Shown here: positions 8,931-17,757 of the stretch, in pieces | Layout of the letters: each line of letters opens with the position of its first letter | Numbering within the stretch: the stretch's first letter is position 1 | Origin: DMER01 sp003451645 | Lineage (GTDB): Bacteria > Pseudomonadota > Alphaproteobacteria > Micropepsales > Micropepsaceae | Direction: 5' to 3' | NCBI GenBank assembly: GCA_031976175.1 | Contig: DALYLR010000010.1 | Location: 30,661-94,660, forward strand | DNA: 64,000 nucleotides | Translations under genes and position numbers: made by a program | The notes under the pieces: generated by a model | What the model was told of the DNA's origin: nothing | Database searches by the model: none | What the model saw: the letters and a program-made list of their open reading frames with translations, nothing else

Positions 8931-11019
8931 GCGGTACCCACGGCCTGTGACCGCGCGTTTGGGCTACCGAAGTCCATTGCCAGCCGGAGGTCGTCCTCCA
9001 CAGTGTGATCGCGCCTTCTTTCTCCAGGAGTTTGGGTCCAAAGACTAAGGCGTCCGGAGCGCAGGCCTTTTGCAGGGTACGGGCGCTGATCAGAATGTCA
9101 GCCGCTATACAGCTGCCATTTGCATCCGCCGCGTAAGAAACAATCAGCAGGTCGCCACCGCTTAATTGAGCACTGCATTTTAGATCGTCGCACCGCATGG
9201 TGTTCTGGTCTTGCGCTTCCCGAAGTGTCCTTTCATCGCCATCAATGCGTAGCCACGATTCGGCCTGAAAACGGCCGCGCCGCACGGTCGACAAGGTTAG
9301 GCGTCCGCTGGCGTCGCGCACGGCGAAAACCTTTGCTCCCTCGGCAATAAGCACCTCAGGCGGCCGCTCCAGCAGAGCCACAACAATTCCGCATGCGATG
9401 GGCAGGAGCCCAAGAAGGCGCCATTGCGCCGACCAAATGCACAGCCACAAGCCTCCAGCAACCGTGAGCACCAAACTTGTCAGAGGCATTGCGGGTACGA
9501 CGTTCGCCGCCCCCGGCCAGCTTGCGACCATGCGGCCAATCTCGGTGATCCAGTGCAGGCCAAACTCCATGACCCGAAGCGGCAGCGCGTCCAGACCAAA
9601 TGGCATCAGAATGAGCGCTAACATACCAGCAGGCATCACCACGATACCGACGACCGGCACTGCCAACACATTGGCAACAACGCCATAATTGGAAACGCGC
9701 TGAAAATAGAAGACGGCAAAGGGCATGGTCGCGAGACCCGCAATGACGCTGGTCGCAGCGCTCGACGTCGCCCAAGCCCATGCTTTGTCTTGCCACTCTG
9801 ACAAGACATATTCCTTTGGCCGCGCCTGCCACCACTCGTAAGCGGCAACGAGCGCAGCCACAGCTGCAAATGACATCTGAAAGCTGACATCAATCAAGCT
9901 TTCGGGCAAAACGAGAAGGATCACCAACGCCGCCAGAGCCACTTGCCGCAAGGCAAGGGCCGGCCGGTCCAGCATCATGGCCAGGAACACCATCGCGATC
10001 ATGATGAAGGAGCGTTGGGTCGGGGGCGATGCCCCTGCAATCAGCATGTACACGAAAGACACCGCGAGGGCCCCCGCCGCTGCGGCTTTCTTCACCGGAA
10101 AGCGTTGTACGATGGACGGGATCATAGCGAAGGCCAAGCGCAGCGCTGCGAAAAAGCCAAAGCCCGCCATAACCATGTGAAGTCCGGAAATTGAGAGCAT
10201 GTGGGCAAGGCTGCTGTCCCGATAGACCTCCAGCAGCTCCTCATCAATCGCTGAGCGTTCTCCAGTCAAAAATGCGGTCGCGAGTGGCCCATACTCCTCG
10301 GAAAGCTGCGCACGAATGCGAACAGACAAGTCCTTGCGCACTTGGCCGACGATCGTCTGCAATTCCTCGGAAAAGGACAGTGCCCTTTGCGCCTCGATCC
10401 TCTTGGCAGTGCTGAGCGCATAGCCCACAGCTGTGATACCGCGAAACCAGAGAGCGCGGCCAAAGTCATGCGCATGCGGAGCAACTGGACCGGACGGGTG
10501 GCGCAAGGCAGCCCTAATGCTGATCCAGTCCCCAGGGTCCATGTCGTTTGGTTTGGTCCGGATCAGGATACGAACCCGTAATTGCGCGGGCTGCTCGTTG
10601 ATTGAGGTGACGTCAATGACTGCCCGGACGGCACCTCCGCTCAAGGGTTGAACCTCTGCGACGCGGCCTTTCACCTGTGCATTGTCGATAGCGCGCATCA
10701 AAGGATGTGCAGGTACCCAAGTTTGGCGCACGATACAGGCGCCAAATCCCAATGATGCCCAGAACATGAGACCCACAAGGCTGGAGACGATGACCCCGTC
10801 CGCACGCAAGCTCCATAGCCACAGCATGAGCGCTGGACCCGTAACGGCGGCGTACCACCAGGGCGGCTCAGTGGGGAGGCCAAAATAAAGTCCGATACCG
10901 GTGCCCACGAAAACCGGCGCCCATAATGGAGCGCGAGCCCGGTCGCGATCCCAGCATTCCGAGAGCCAAAGGAGGCATTTTTGTCCCAACTGAGCGAGAG
11001 GTCCGGTCCGCAGGGTCAT
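8887..11019 (-). CDS. comEC: ComEC/Rec2-family DNA-uptake membrane channel
   Basis: A 710-residue polytopic protein of the ComEC/Rec2 family, thought to carry single-stranded DNA across the inner membrane in natural transformation. A DUF4131-like N-terminal region with several helices is followed by the competence core: EYGPLATAFLTGERSAIDEELLEVYRDSSLAHMLSIS region (about 245-280, with SGLHM) and GASPPTQRS. Further helices run to about residue 570. The soluble C-terminal part (about 575-710) lacks the HxHxDH motif of the metallo-beta-lactamase domain found in Bacillus ComEC. The 3' ends of comEC and lexA overlap by 44 bases. No other competence genes are present here, so transformability is not shown. 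Confidence 0.87.
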   Translation of the reverse strand: MTLRTGPLAQLGQKCLLWLSECWDRDRARAPLWAPVFVGTGIGLYFGLPTEPPWWYAAVTGPALMLWLWSLRADGVIVSSLVGLMFWASLGFGACIVRQTWVPAHPLMRAIDNAQVKGRVAEVQPLSGGAVRAVIDVTSINEQPAQLRVRILIRTKPNDMDPGDWISIRAALRHPSGPVAPHAHDFGRALWFRGITAVGYALSTAKRIEAQRALSFSEELQTIVGQVRKDLSVRIRAQLSEEYGPLATAFLTGERSAIDEELLEVYRDSSLAHMLSISGLHMVMAGFGFFAALRLAFAMIPSIVQRFPVKKAAAAGALAVSFVYMLIAGASPPTQRSFIMIAMVFLAMMLDRPALALRQVALAALVILLVLPESLIDVSFQMSFAAVAALVAAYEWWQARPKEYVLSEWQDKAWAWATSSAATSVIAGLATMPFAVFYFQRVSNYGVVANVLAVPVVGIVVMPAGMLALILMPFGLDALPLRVMEFGLHWITEIGRMVASWPGAANVVPAMPLTSLVLTVAGGLWLCIWSAQWRLLGLLPIACGIVVALLERPPEVLIAEGAKVFAVRDASGRLTLSTVRRGRFQAESWLRIDGDERTLREAQDQNTMRCDDLKCSAQLSGGDLLIVSYAADANGSCIAADILISARTLQKACAPDALVFGPKLLEKEGAITLWRTTSGWQWTSVAQTRGHRPWVPLNTGAEAPQAALAP

Positions 11020-11129
11020 GGTTTGACGGGCTCAGCCTGTCCGGATTATGTGTTCTGGATCAACCTTAGGCGTGTGCGCGGACGAAAGTCGCGCACGCGA
11101 ATGCCGCAGCCCGAGAGCTAATTCCCCTC

Positions 11130-12527
11130 ATGAAGATTGTCACCCGCTTTGCGCCCTCGCCCACCGGCTTTCTGCATATTGGCGGCGCGCGCACGGCGCT
11201 GTTCAATTGGCTCTTTGCAAGGCGCCATGGCGGGCAATTCCGTCTGCGGATTGAAGACACCGACCGGCAGCGCTCGACGCAAGAGGCCATCGACGCGATC
11301 CTGCAAGGAATGCAATGGCTGGAGCTCGGCCATGACGACGAGATTGTTTATCAGTTCGCGCGGGCCAGCCGGCATGCCGAGGTCGCCCAGGACCTCCTGG
11401 CAAGGGGCCGCGCCTATCATTGCTATGCCACTGCCGAAGAGCTTGAGGATATGCGCACAAAGCAGCGCGAAGCGGGGTTGCCAGTGCGCTATGATGGCCG
11501 TTGGCGCGACCGCCCAGTCTCTGGCCCCGCGCCCAATACGCCGCCAGTCGTAAGGCTCAAGGCGCCGCAAACTGGCGAGACCATTGTACGGGACCATGTC
11601 CAGGGTGACGTCCGCTTCTCGAACGAGGTCCTGGATGACATGGTCCTTCTGCGGTCTGACGGTACGCCCACCTACATGCTCGCTGTCGTCGTCGACGACT
11701 TCGATATGGGCGTCACCCATGTCATTCGCGGAGACGATCACCTGACCAATGCCGCGCGGCAGATGCAGATCATTGAGGCGATGGACTGGCCGGTCCCGTA
11801 TTATGCACATTTGCCGCTATTGCACGGCGAAGACGGCGCCAAGCTCTCAAAGCGTCATGGCGCACTGGGCATCCATGAATATGAGAATTTGGGCTACCTG
11901 CCCGAGGCCATGCGCAATTATCTGCTGCGCTTGGGTTGGAGCCATGGCGATGACGAGCTCATTACGACAGAGCAAGCGATCGCTTGGTTCAATCTTGAGA
12001 GCATTGGACAATCGCCGGCCCGGGTGGACTTCAAAAAGCTCGATAACATCAATGGCAATTACATGCGCGAGGCCAATGACGCGCGCCTTACGCGCGAAGT
12101 TATTCGCGTTCTCCATGGCCGGGGTACAGTGGTGCCTGCGTCGGCCGAAGACCGATTGACAGCCGCGATGCCGGGCCTGAAAGAGCGTGCGAAGACCCTC
12201 GTCGAATTGGCGGATGCCGTCTATTACTTGGTGACGGAACGTCCCCTAACTCTGGATGACAAGGCCAAAACTCTTATCACCCCGGAAGCCCGCGCCCACC
12301 TCGCCGCAGCATTACCGGTGCTAACCAATACGAACTGGACAGCACCCGAATTAGAACAAGCCCTCAAGACGTTTGCAGGCGAGCGAGGTGTAAAGCTGGG
12401 CAATTTGGCTCAACCTTTGCGCGCAGCATTGACCGGCCGCAGCACGTCGCCTGGCATTTTTGATGTTTTGGCTGTTCTGGGCCGAGAGGACTCTCTAGCG
12501 CGCATTCAAGATCAGCTGACGGCCTAG
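11130..12527 (+). CDS. gltX: Glutamate--tRNA ligase
   Basis: A 465-residue class Ic glutamyl-tRNA synthetase that charges tRNA-Glu, and perhaps tRNA-Gln in a transamidation route. The ATP-binding HIGG signature is at residues 16-19 (PSPTGFLHIGGARTALFNW), and the KMSKS-type loop is KLSKR at 238-242. The C-terminal alpha-helical anticodon-binding domain follows to the end. Alphaproteobacteria often carry two GltX copies, one discriminating and one not; which class this is cannot be decided without comparison. It diverges from comEC with 110 bases between starts. Confidence 0.95.
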   Translation: MKIVTRFAPSPTGFLHIGGARTALFNWLFARRHGGQFRLRIEDTDRQRSTQEAIDAILQGMQWLELGHDDEIVYQFARASRHAEVAQDLLARGRAYHCYATAEELEDMRTKQREAGLPVRYDGRWRDRPVSGPAPNTPPVVRLKAPQTGETIVRDHVQGDVRFSNEVLDDMVLLRSDGTPTYMLAVVVDDFDMGVTHVIRGDDHLTNAARQMQIIEAMDWPVPYYAHLPLLHGEDGAKLSKRHGALGIHEYENLGYLPEAMRNYLLRLGWSHGDDELITTEQAIAWFNLESIGQSPARVDFKKLDNINGNYMREANDARLTREVIRVLHGRGTVVPASAEDRLTAAMPGLKERAKTLVELADAVYYLVTERPLTLDDKAKTLITPEARAHLAAALPVLTNTNWTAPELEQALKTFAGERGVKLGNLAQPLRAALTGRSTSPGIFDVLAVLGREDSLARIQDQLTA

Positions 12528-12637
12528 CCACATATTGCGCCAATACGGACACGTCATCACAAGATTGGGTAGCACGGGATTGTGCAGTGCAAGGTGTGGC
12601 GTCGCCTGCACATCCTTAATATATTGGAGGTGAGAAT

Positions 12638-12665
12638 CTTGTTATGCCGCGTGACCGCGCATAAT
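12638..12665 (+). promoter_or_regulatory. Candidate gltA promoter
   Basis: In the 181-base gap between gltX and gltA, CTTGTT at 12638-12643 and CATAAT at 12660-12665 are 16 bases apart and lie about 44 bases before the gltA ATG. They match the sigma70 consensus moderately. A strong ribosome-binding site AAAAGGAGA follows near 12691-12699. An imperfect inverted repeat GTGCAAGG / CCTGCAC lies upstream near 12587-12612. Assignment is by inspection only. Confidence 0.4.
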
Positions 12666-12708
12666 CCACCTTCGCGTTTTGGCGCCGCACAAAAGGAGAC
12701 GCACTGCC

Positions 12709-14043
12709 ATGGACACAAAGCCAACCAGCACCATTGGAGCAAGTAAGCCATCCGGCAAGGCGACGTTGACCTTCAAAGAGAAGTCGTTTGACCTGCCGGT
12801 TTATTCGGGCGTGACCGGACCGGATGTCGTGGATGTGCGCAAGCTCTACGCGCAGTCCGGCATGTTCACCTATGACCCTGGGTTTACCTCGACGGCCTCA
12901 TGCGAAAGCGCGATCACCTATATCGATGGCGATGCGGGCATCCTCGAGTACCGGGGCTATCCGATCGACCATCTGGCAGAGAAGTCCAACTTCGTGGAAG
13001 TCTGTTACCTGCTGCTGCATGGCGATCTGCCATCACCGGAGCAATTCAAGACTTTCGAGCGGCAGATCACGCTGCACACGATGGTGCACGAGCAGATCTC
13101 GATGTTCTACCGCGGCTTCCGTCGCGATGCGCATCCTATGGCGGTCATGTGCGGAGTGGCAGGCGCCTTGTCCGCATTTTATCACGACTCCACGGACATC
13201 CATGACGCCGATCAAAGGATGATCGCCAGCCATCGGATGATCGCCAAAATGCCGACGATTGCGGCGATGGCGTACAAATATGCGATCGGCCAGCCTTTCG
13301 TGTATCCCCGCAATGATCTGTCCTACTCAGAGAATTTCTTGCGCATGTGTTTTGCGGTTCCAGCCGAGGAGTACCGGATAAATCCGGTCTTGGCGCGTGC
13401 AATGGATCGCATCTTCATTCTGCACGCGGATCATGAGCAGAACGCCTCCACCTCGACTGTTCGCCTTGCGGGTTCTTCTGGTGCAAATCCGTTTGCGTGT
13501 ATCGCGGCGGGTATCGCGTGCCTGTGGGGTCCCGCCCACGGTGGCGCCAACGAAGCGGCCCTGAAGATGCTGATGGAAATCGGCTCGGTCGACCGCATTC
13601 CAGAGTTTATCAAGCGCGCCAAGGAACCAGGCGGCGAGTTCCGGATCATGGGCTTCGGCCACAGGGTATACAAGAACTACGATCCGCGGGCTAAGGTAAT
13701 GCAGAAGACCTGCCACGAAGTGCTCGATGTACTCGGTGTCCGGAACGACCCCTTGCTCAAAGTGGCGATGGAGCTTGAGCGGATTGCCCTTCAAGACGAT
13801 TACTTCGTGCAGAAGAAACTCTATCCCAACATCGACTTCTATTCCGGCATCACGCTGCGAGCGCTTGGGTTCCCGACCTCAATGTTCACTGTGCTGTTCG
13901 CCGTGGCGCGCACTGTGGGTTGGATTGCGCAATGGCGTGAGATGATCGAGGACCCTGGTCAGAAAATTGGACGCCCGCGTCAGCTCTATATTGGCGAAAC
14001 CAAGCGCGAATTCGTGCCCCTTGCTAGCCGGGCCTCCACCTAA
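12709..14043 (+). CDS. gltA: Citrate synthase
   Basis: Type II citrate synthase, 444 residues, condensing oxaloacetate with acetyl-CoA at the entry of the citric acid cycle. Characteristic blocks are FTSTASCESAITYIDGD, EYRGYPIDHLAEKS, the HADHEQNASTSTVR catalytic histidine segment, WGPAHGGANEAALKML and MGFGHRVYKNYDPRA, with the catalytic Asp in the region NIDFYSG. ATG 12709 is preferred over the upstream TTG 12679 because a good AAAAGGAGA stands 9 bases before it. The gene ends 14 bases before the scaffold gap. Confidence 0.96.
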   Translation: MDTKPTSTIGASKPSGKATLTFKEKSFDLPVYSGVTGPDVVDVRKLYAQSGMFTYDPGFTSTASCESAITYIDGDAGILEYRGYPIDHLAEKSNFVEVCYLLLHGDLPSPEQFKTFERQITLHTMVHEQISMFYRGFRRDAHPMAVMCGVAGALSAFYHDSTDIHDADQRMIASHRMIAKMPTIAAMAYKYAIGQPFVYPRNDLSYSENFLRMCFAVPAEEYRINPVLARAMDRIFILHADHEQNASTSTVRLAGSSGANPFACIAAGIACLWGPAHGGANEAALKMLMEIGSVDRIPEFIKRAKEPGGEFRIMGFGHRVYKNYDPRAKVMQKTCHEVLDVLGVRNDPLLKVAMELERIALQDDYFVQKKLYPNIDFYSGITLRALGFPTSMFTVLFAVARTVGWIAQWREMIEDPGQKIGRPRQLYIGETKREFVPLASRAST

Positions 14044-14057
14044 GGATTAAGTTGCTG

Positions 14058-14067
14058 NNNNNNNNNN
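14058..14067. other. Assembly gap (10 N)
   Basis: A run of ten N bases marks a join of unknown true length, 15 bases after the gltA stop. Ten is a common placeholder length, so sequence may be missing between gltA and the small ORF that follows. Confidence 0.98.
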
Positions 14068-14307
14068 ATGGCACGCACTGGCCATACCGGTTCTAGGCAG
14101 AATGGTGCCGCCGCATCAGGCGGCACCACAGAGGCCATTTATCCCGTTTGGCGTCGCGGGAGAGCCCTGCGGCAGTTCTATGCAAATGACAATGCCCCAC
14201 CCTGGCCCGAGCGGTTGCTGACAATTCTGCGCAGGCGGCGTGTCAAGATGGTCGCGGCCTTCATCGCCCTCACCGCCAGTTTGGTGTTGTTGACGCATGC
14301 TTGGTAA
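14068..14307 (+). CDS. Hypothetical small membrane protein, possibly 5'-incomplete
   Basis: A 79-codon frame whose first ATG directly abuts the scaffold gap, so the true start may be missing. The product begins with a Gly/Ala/Thr-rich stretch, has a basic middle (WRRGRALRQFYANDNAPP), and ends with one likely transmembrane helix at about residues 61-77 (MVAAFIALTASLVLLTH). It ends 5 bases before the convergent lpxB stop. I do not recognise a family. It may be a real membrane protein, the tail of a longer gene in the gap, or chance. Confidence 0.4.
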   Translation: MARTGHTGSRQNGAAASGGTTEAIYPVWRRGRALRQFYANDNAPPWPERLLTILRRRRVKMVAAFIALTASLVLLTHAW

Positions 14308-14312
14308 AGCAA

Positions 14313-15497
14313 TCAGCGGCCACTAAGTGCCAGGATCGCACGGGCCGCCCGCGAAGACGGCTGTTCCGCGCCATGGCCCAATTTCCTTAGTGCCTCTTCG
14401 GCAGCACCGATCTGCGTCATCCTCACGACAGGATTGGTCAGGAGACTGATCATTTCACGCGACAAGTTCTCGGCAGTACACTCTTCCTGGACGAATTCCG
14501 GAATCGCGGGCCGGTCCAGAATGATGTTGAGTAAGGTGATGTACTTCACCGTCATGATCCTGCGCGCACCGGCGGCGGTCAGCCAGCCAACTTTATAACC
14601 AACGACTGTGGGCGTGGCGGTCAGCGCCAATTCAGTCGCCACCGTTCCAGATGCCGCAAGTGCCACATTTGCTGCCTCAAATGCGGCCCATTTTTCCGTC
14701 GTATCCTCCGTGATTAGGACCCGCCGGCCCCATGCGGCAACAGCCTCACGGACCTGAGCTGCGACGGTCTGTACGGTAGGAAGGATCAATGTCGCTGGGC
14801 CTGTGGCAGCCAGGGTGCGCTCGACCGCTTCACGGAACACGGGCCATAGAAATCGGATTTCGCTGCGCCTGCTCCCGGGCAGCAAGACAATGACACGGTC
14901 GCTTGGCGTTAGGTGCAAGCGCTCCCGCAATGCAGCGCCCAAGCCAGGCGGGGGCGCCCGTTCAATAACGGGGTTCCCAACAAACGTTGCGGCTAACCCT
15001 ACTTTCTCATACATCGGCACTTCGAAGTCGAAAAGGCACAGGATGTGATCGAACACGCGAGCCATGGCTTTCGCCCTGCCCGGCCGCGACGCCCAGATTT
15101 GCGGTGACACATACTTCACCACTTTCAGTCCGGGGGCGTGTTTCTTGATGCGGCCCGCAACCCGGCGCATGAAGTCCGTCGAATCAATCAGTACACAGAT
15201 GTCTGGCTTGTGCTCGATGGCAAAGCTTGCGGTCTGGCGGATCCGGCTCAGCAGTTGAAGAAATCGTGGCGCCACATCGCGCACACCCATTACGGCCGTC
15301 TCATCGATCGAGAACAGTGACTGCAGTCCCATAGCGCGCATGTCGCGCCCGCCTACCCCAATCAAGGTGACGCGGCCCTGTGTTATCGCCTTCAGCTGCG
15401 CCATGATTTGGGCACCAAGCGCGTCGCCAGATGGTTCCCCGGCCACGAGCATGATCCTGAGAGGGCGCTCAGAAACCCCACTGATCTGCCCCGTCAT
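14313..15497 (-). CDS. lpxB: Lipid-A-disaccharide synthase
   Basis: LpxB, 394 residues, joins UDP-2,3-diacylglucosamine and lipid X to form the tetra-acyl disaccharide of lipid A at the inner-membrane surface. Recognised blocks are MLVAGEPSGDALGAQIM near the N-terminus, GVGGRDMRAMGLQSLF, YVSPQIWASRPGRAK, the FVGNPVIERAP segment and LLPGSRRSEI. It is the last gene of the envelope run and overlaps lpxI by four bases. The substrate it needs comes from LpxI immediately upstream. Confidence 0.95.
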   Translation of the reverse strand: MTGQISGVSERPLRIMLVAGEPSGDALGAQIMAQLKAITQGRVTLIGVGGRDMRAMGLQSLFSIDETAVMGVRDVAPRFLQLLSRIRQTASFAIEHKPDICVLIDSTDFMRRVAGRIKKHAPGLKVVKYVSPQIWASRPGRAKAMARVFDHILCLFDFEVPMYEKVGLAATFVGNPVIERAPPPGLGAALRERLHLTPSDRVIVLLPGSRRSEIRFLWPVFREAVERTLAATGPATLILPTVQTVAAQVREAVAAWGRRVLITEDTTEKWAAFEAANVALAASGTVATELALTATPTVVGYKVGWLTAAGARRIMTVKYITLLNIILDRPAIPEFVQEECTAENLSREMISLLTNPVVRMTQIGAAEEALRKLGHGAEQPSSRAARAILALSGR

Positions 15498-16366
15498 GAT
15501 GCGGGTCTTTCAAAGCCCAGAATGAACATGCCATGGTCATCGGCAAGCGCTGCCATTGCCGCTTGATCGAGAGCAAGCGCACCTTGCGCTTCAACTGCGA
15601 GACCGGACAGTCCAGCCTGCTCCATGCGGCGGATAGTTTCGACCCCGACCGTGGGCAGATCTATTCGACGCTCCTGGCCCGGCTTCGACATCTTGACCAG
15701 CACTCCAGATGATCTGAGGGCGGACGATCCCGCCTGACGCAGCATGGCCACACGGTCCAGCATCCGGTCGGTTCCTTCGGCCGCTTCAACCGCCAAGACT
15801 AGTCCGTTTGCGACGACAGCACCTTGACCGATATCAAGCGCGCCCAGCGTTGAAACGACCTGGATGGCCCGCTTGATGTCTAGATGATCTTGGTCCGAGG
15901 GCTGAGTATCTGTCCACACGCCCGCGGGCGCCAAAAGGCTCTTTAGCACATCGTTGGGACCAACGACCTTGTAGCCATAGCCCTCCATCTCTCGCACGAT
16001 GAAGCTGAGCAGGGCGTCGTCCCCCTTGGCTCCAGCCATGGCCAGCCGCGGCAGGAGCTTCATGCCCGTCCAGTCGACGCGCAGGCCGGCGAAGTTGGGG
16101 GGCTGCACGCGCCCGCAGAAGACGAGCTCGCCCGCGCCTTCGTGCTTCAAAAGGTCGAGTGCCTTGCCGGCCTCACCCAACGCTATCCAATGATGGGGAT
16201 GGGCCGAAATCTGATCGCCCGCAAAACCTTTGAGACCTAGGATGACATAGGGACGGCCAGAGCCCCGGCAGGTCTCGGCGAGGCGAAAGGGCATGTCGCC
16301 GCCGCCTGCGATAATCGCAAGCTTAGGAAGGGAGCCCTCCTGATCCAGTGTTTGAGGGCCAGACAC
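15494..16366 (-). CDS. lpxI: UDP-2,3-diacylglucosamine pyrophosphatase LpxI
   Basis: LpxI (DUF1009 family), 290 residues, hydrolyses UDP-2,3-diacylglucosamine to lipid X and UMP. It takes the place of LpxH in alphaproteobacteria, as worked out in Caulobacter. Visible family blocks are LAIIAGGGDMPFRLAE near the N-terminus, FCGRVQPPNFAGLRVDW, GDDALLSF and the C-terminal DLPTVGVETIRRMEQAG. It is placed between lpxA and lpxB, where this enzyme is expected, and no lpxH-like metallophosphatase gene is present in the cluster. It overlaps lpxB by four bases. Confidence 0.93.
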   Translation of the reverse strand: MSGPQTLDQEGSLPKLAIIAGGGDMPFRLAETCRGSGRPYVILGLKGFAGDQISAHPHHWIALGEAGKALDLLKHEGAGELVFCGRVQPPNFAGLRVDWTGMKLLPRLAMAGAKGDDALLSFIVREMEGYGYKVVGPNDVLKSLLAPAGVWTDTQPSDQDHLDIKRAIQVVSTLGALDIGQGAVVANGLVLAVEAAEGTDRMLDRVAMLRQAGSSALRSSGVLVKMSKPGQERRIDLPTVGVETIRRMEQAGLSGLAVEAQGALALDQAAMAALADDHGMFILGFERPAS

Positions 16367-16372
16367 TGAACC

Positions 16373-17176
16373 CTACAATACCCGTTCGGGCCGCGGCATA
16401 CACAGCGCACGGTTGGCATGATCCGACCGGACAAAGTTCACGATGTCCATGACAACGGCATTGGTGCCGAACTGTTCAGCCACGTCGGCAAGGCGCTCTT
16501 GAAAGGTGCCTTCTGGCGCGAAAAGGATGCGATAGGCTTGCCTGAGCGCATGGATCTGATCGCGGCTGAACCCACGCCGCTTGAGGCCCACCAAATTCAA
16601 GCCCGCCAAATGAGCCCGGTTGCCCATCACCGAACCATAGGGGATGAGATCGCCCTCAAGGCCCGCCATGCCGCCAACGAAGGCATGTTTGCCAATCCGG
16701 CTGAACTGATGTACGGCGGACGCTCCGCCAAGCCAAACATAGTCGTCGATTTCAACATGGCCGCCTATCACCGCGTTATTGGCGAACACACAGTGCGCCC
16801 CAACACGGCAATCATGGGCGACATGGCTGCCCGCCATGAACATGCTGCGCTCGCCGACCTGTGTGACGCCGCTGCCAGTCACGGTGCCAGGGTTCATGGT
16901 CACATGCTCGCGGACAAGGCAATGAGCTCCAATCACCAATTGGGTGTCCTCACCTTTGTAGGCTAAACTCTGCGGCGGTGAACCCAGTGATGCGAATGGA
17001 TGAACGACAGTGCCCGCGCCCAGCGTAGTCCGGCCATCCACGCAAACATGCGCAATTAGCCTCACGCCATCGCCAAGTGACACGCGAGGGCCCACCACGC
17101 AATAGGGACCAATCTCAACATCCGAGCCAAGTACGGCCCCTGGCTCGACGACCGCAGTTGCGTGAATTTTTGACAT
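16373..17176 (-). CDS. lpxA: UDP-N-acetylglucosamine O-acyltransferase
   Basis: LpxA, 267 residues from ATG 17176, adds a 3-hydroxyacyl chain to UDP-GlcNAc, the first step of lipid A synthesis. The left-handed beta-helix is evident from hexapeptide repeats over roughly residues 5-185 (for example VVEPGAVLGSDVEIGPYCVVG). The catalytic histidine lies in the SHVAHDCRVG segment. A longer frame starts at 17236, but MSKIHATAVV matches the family start and an AAGAAG purine stretch precedes it. The C-terminal helical domain is present. Confidence 0.95.
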   Translation of the reverse strand: MSKIHATAVVEPGAVLGSDVEIGPYCVVGPRVSLGDGVRLIAHVCVDGRTTLGAGTVVHPFASLGSPPQSLAYKGEDTQLVIGAHCLVREHVTMNPGTVTGSGVTQVGERSMFMAGSHVAHDCRVGAHCVFANNAVIGGHVEIDDYVWLGGASAVHQFSRIGKHAFVGGMAGLEGDLIPYGSVMGNRAHLAGLNLVGLKRRGFSRDQIHALRQAYRILFAPEGTFQERLADVAEQFGTNAVVMDIVNFVRSDHANRALCMPRPERVL

Positions 17177-17253
17177 GTTTGAAACTTCTTGGGAGAACAG
17201 TTGATGAGTGTCTTTAGCGCGAGGACTTTGTAGCAACGGGGCTGCGAAGCGCC

Positions 17254-17757
17254 CTAATTTCCGGTGGCGGACTCCTTTGCGCCGCCATCAACGATCATCG
17301 CACTGTATTCGGCCTCAGCGCATAATTTTCCGTCTACAAATGCCTCGCCCGAAAAACGGAACACTTGTCCGCGCGAGCGCATGAGTTTCACAGGGATTTC
17401 CAGCACATCGCCTGGACCGACCGGCCTGCGAAAACGTCCCTTGTCAACAGTCATAAAGTAGACGATTTTTCCATCCGCATTTTGGCCCAGTGCATTCATG
17501 ACCAAGGCGCCAGCTGTTTGTGCCATCGCTTCGATGATCAAGACGCCGGGCATCACCGGCCATCCAGGAAAGTGTCCGGCAAAAACTGGATCGCTCATCG
17601 AAACAGCCTTGATGCCCGTTCCGCTCTCCATGCCGCGCACCTTGATCAAGCGGTCGATCAACAACATCGGCGGGCGGTGCGGCAAAAGCCGCATGATCTG
17701 GCGCGTATCTAGAACATCGGCTGCAGCGTCGTCAGGATTAGGGTTCACGCTCATCAT
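17254..17757 (-). CDS. fabZ: 3-hydroxyacyl-[ACP] dehydratase FabZ
   Basis: FabZ, 167 residues, dehydrates 3-hydroxyacyl-ACP in fatty acid elongation. The hot-dog fold signature is complete: LLPHRPPMLLIDRL, then DPVFAGHFPGWPVMPGVLIIEAMAQ with the catalytic His in GHFP and Glu in the following helix. It competes with LpxA and LpxD for 3-hydroxyacyl-ACP, which fits its place between their genes. Its start overlaps the lpxD end by 20 bases. A second ATG three bases in cannot be excluded as the start. Confidence 0.95.
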   Translation of the reverse strand: MMSVNPNPDDAAADVLDTRQIMRLLPHRPPMLLIDRLIKVRGMESGTGIKAVSMSDPVFAGHFPGWPVMPGVLIIEAMAQTAGALVMNALGQNADGKIVYFMTVDKGRFRRPVGPGDVLEIPVKLMRSRGQVFRFSGEAFVDGKLCAEAEYSAMIVDGGAKESATGN

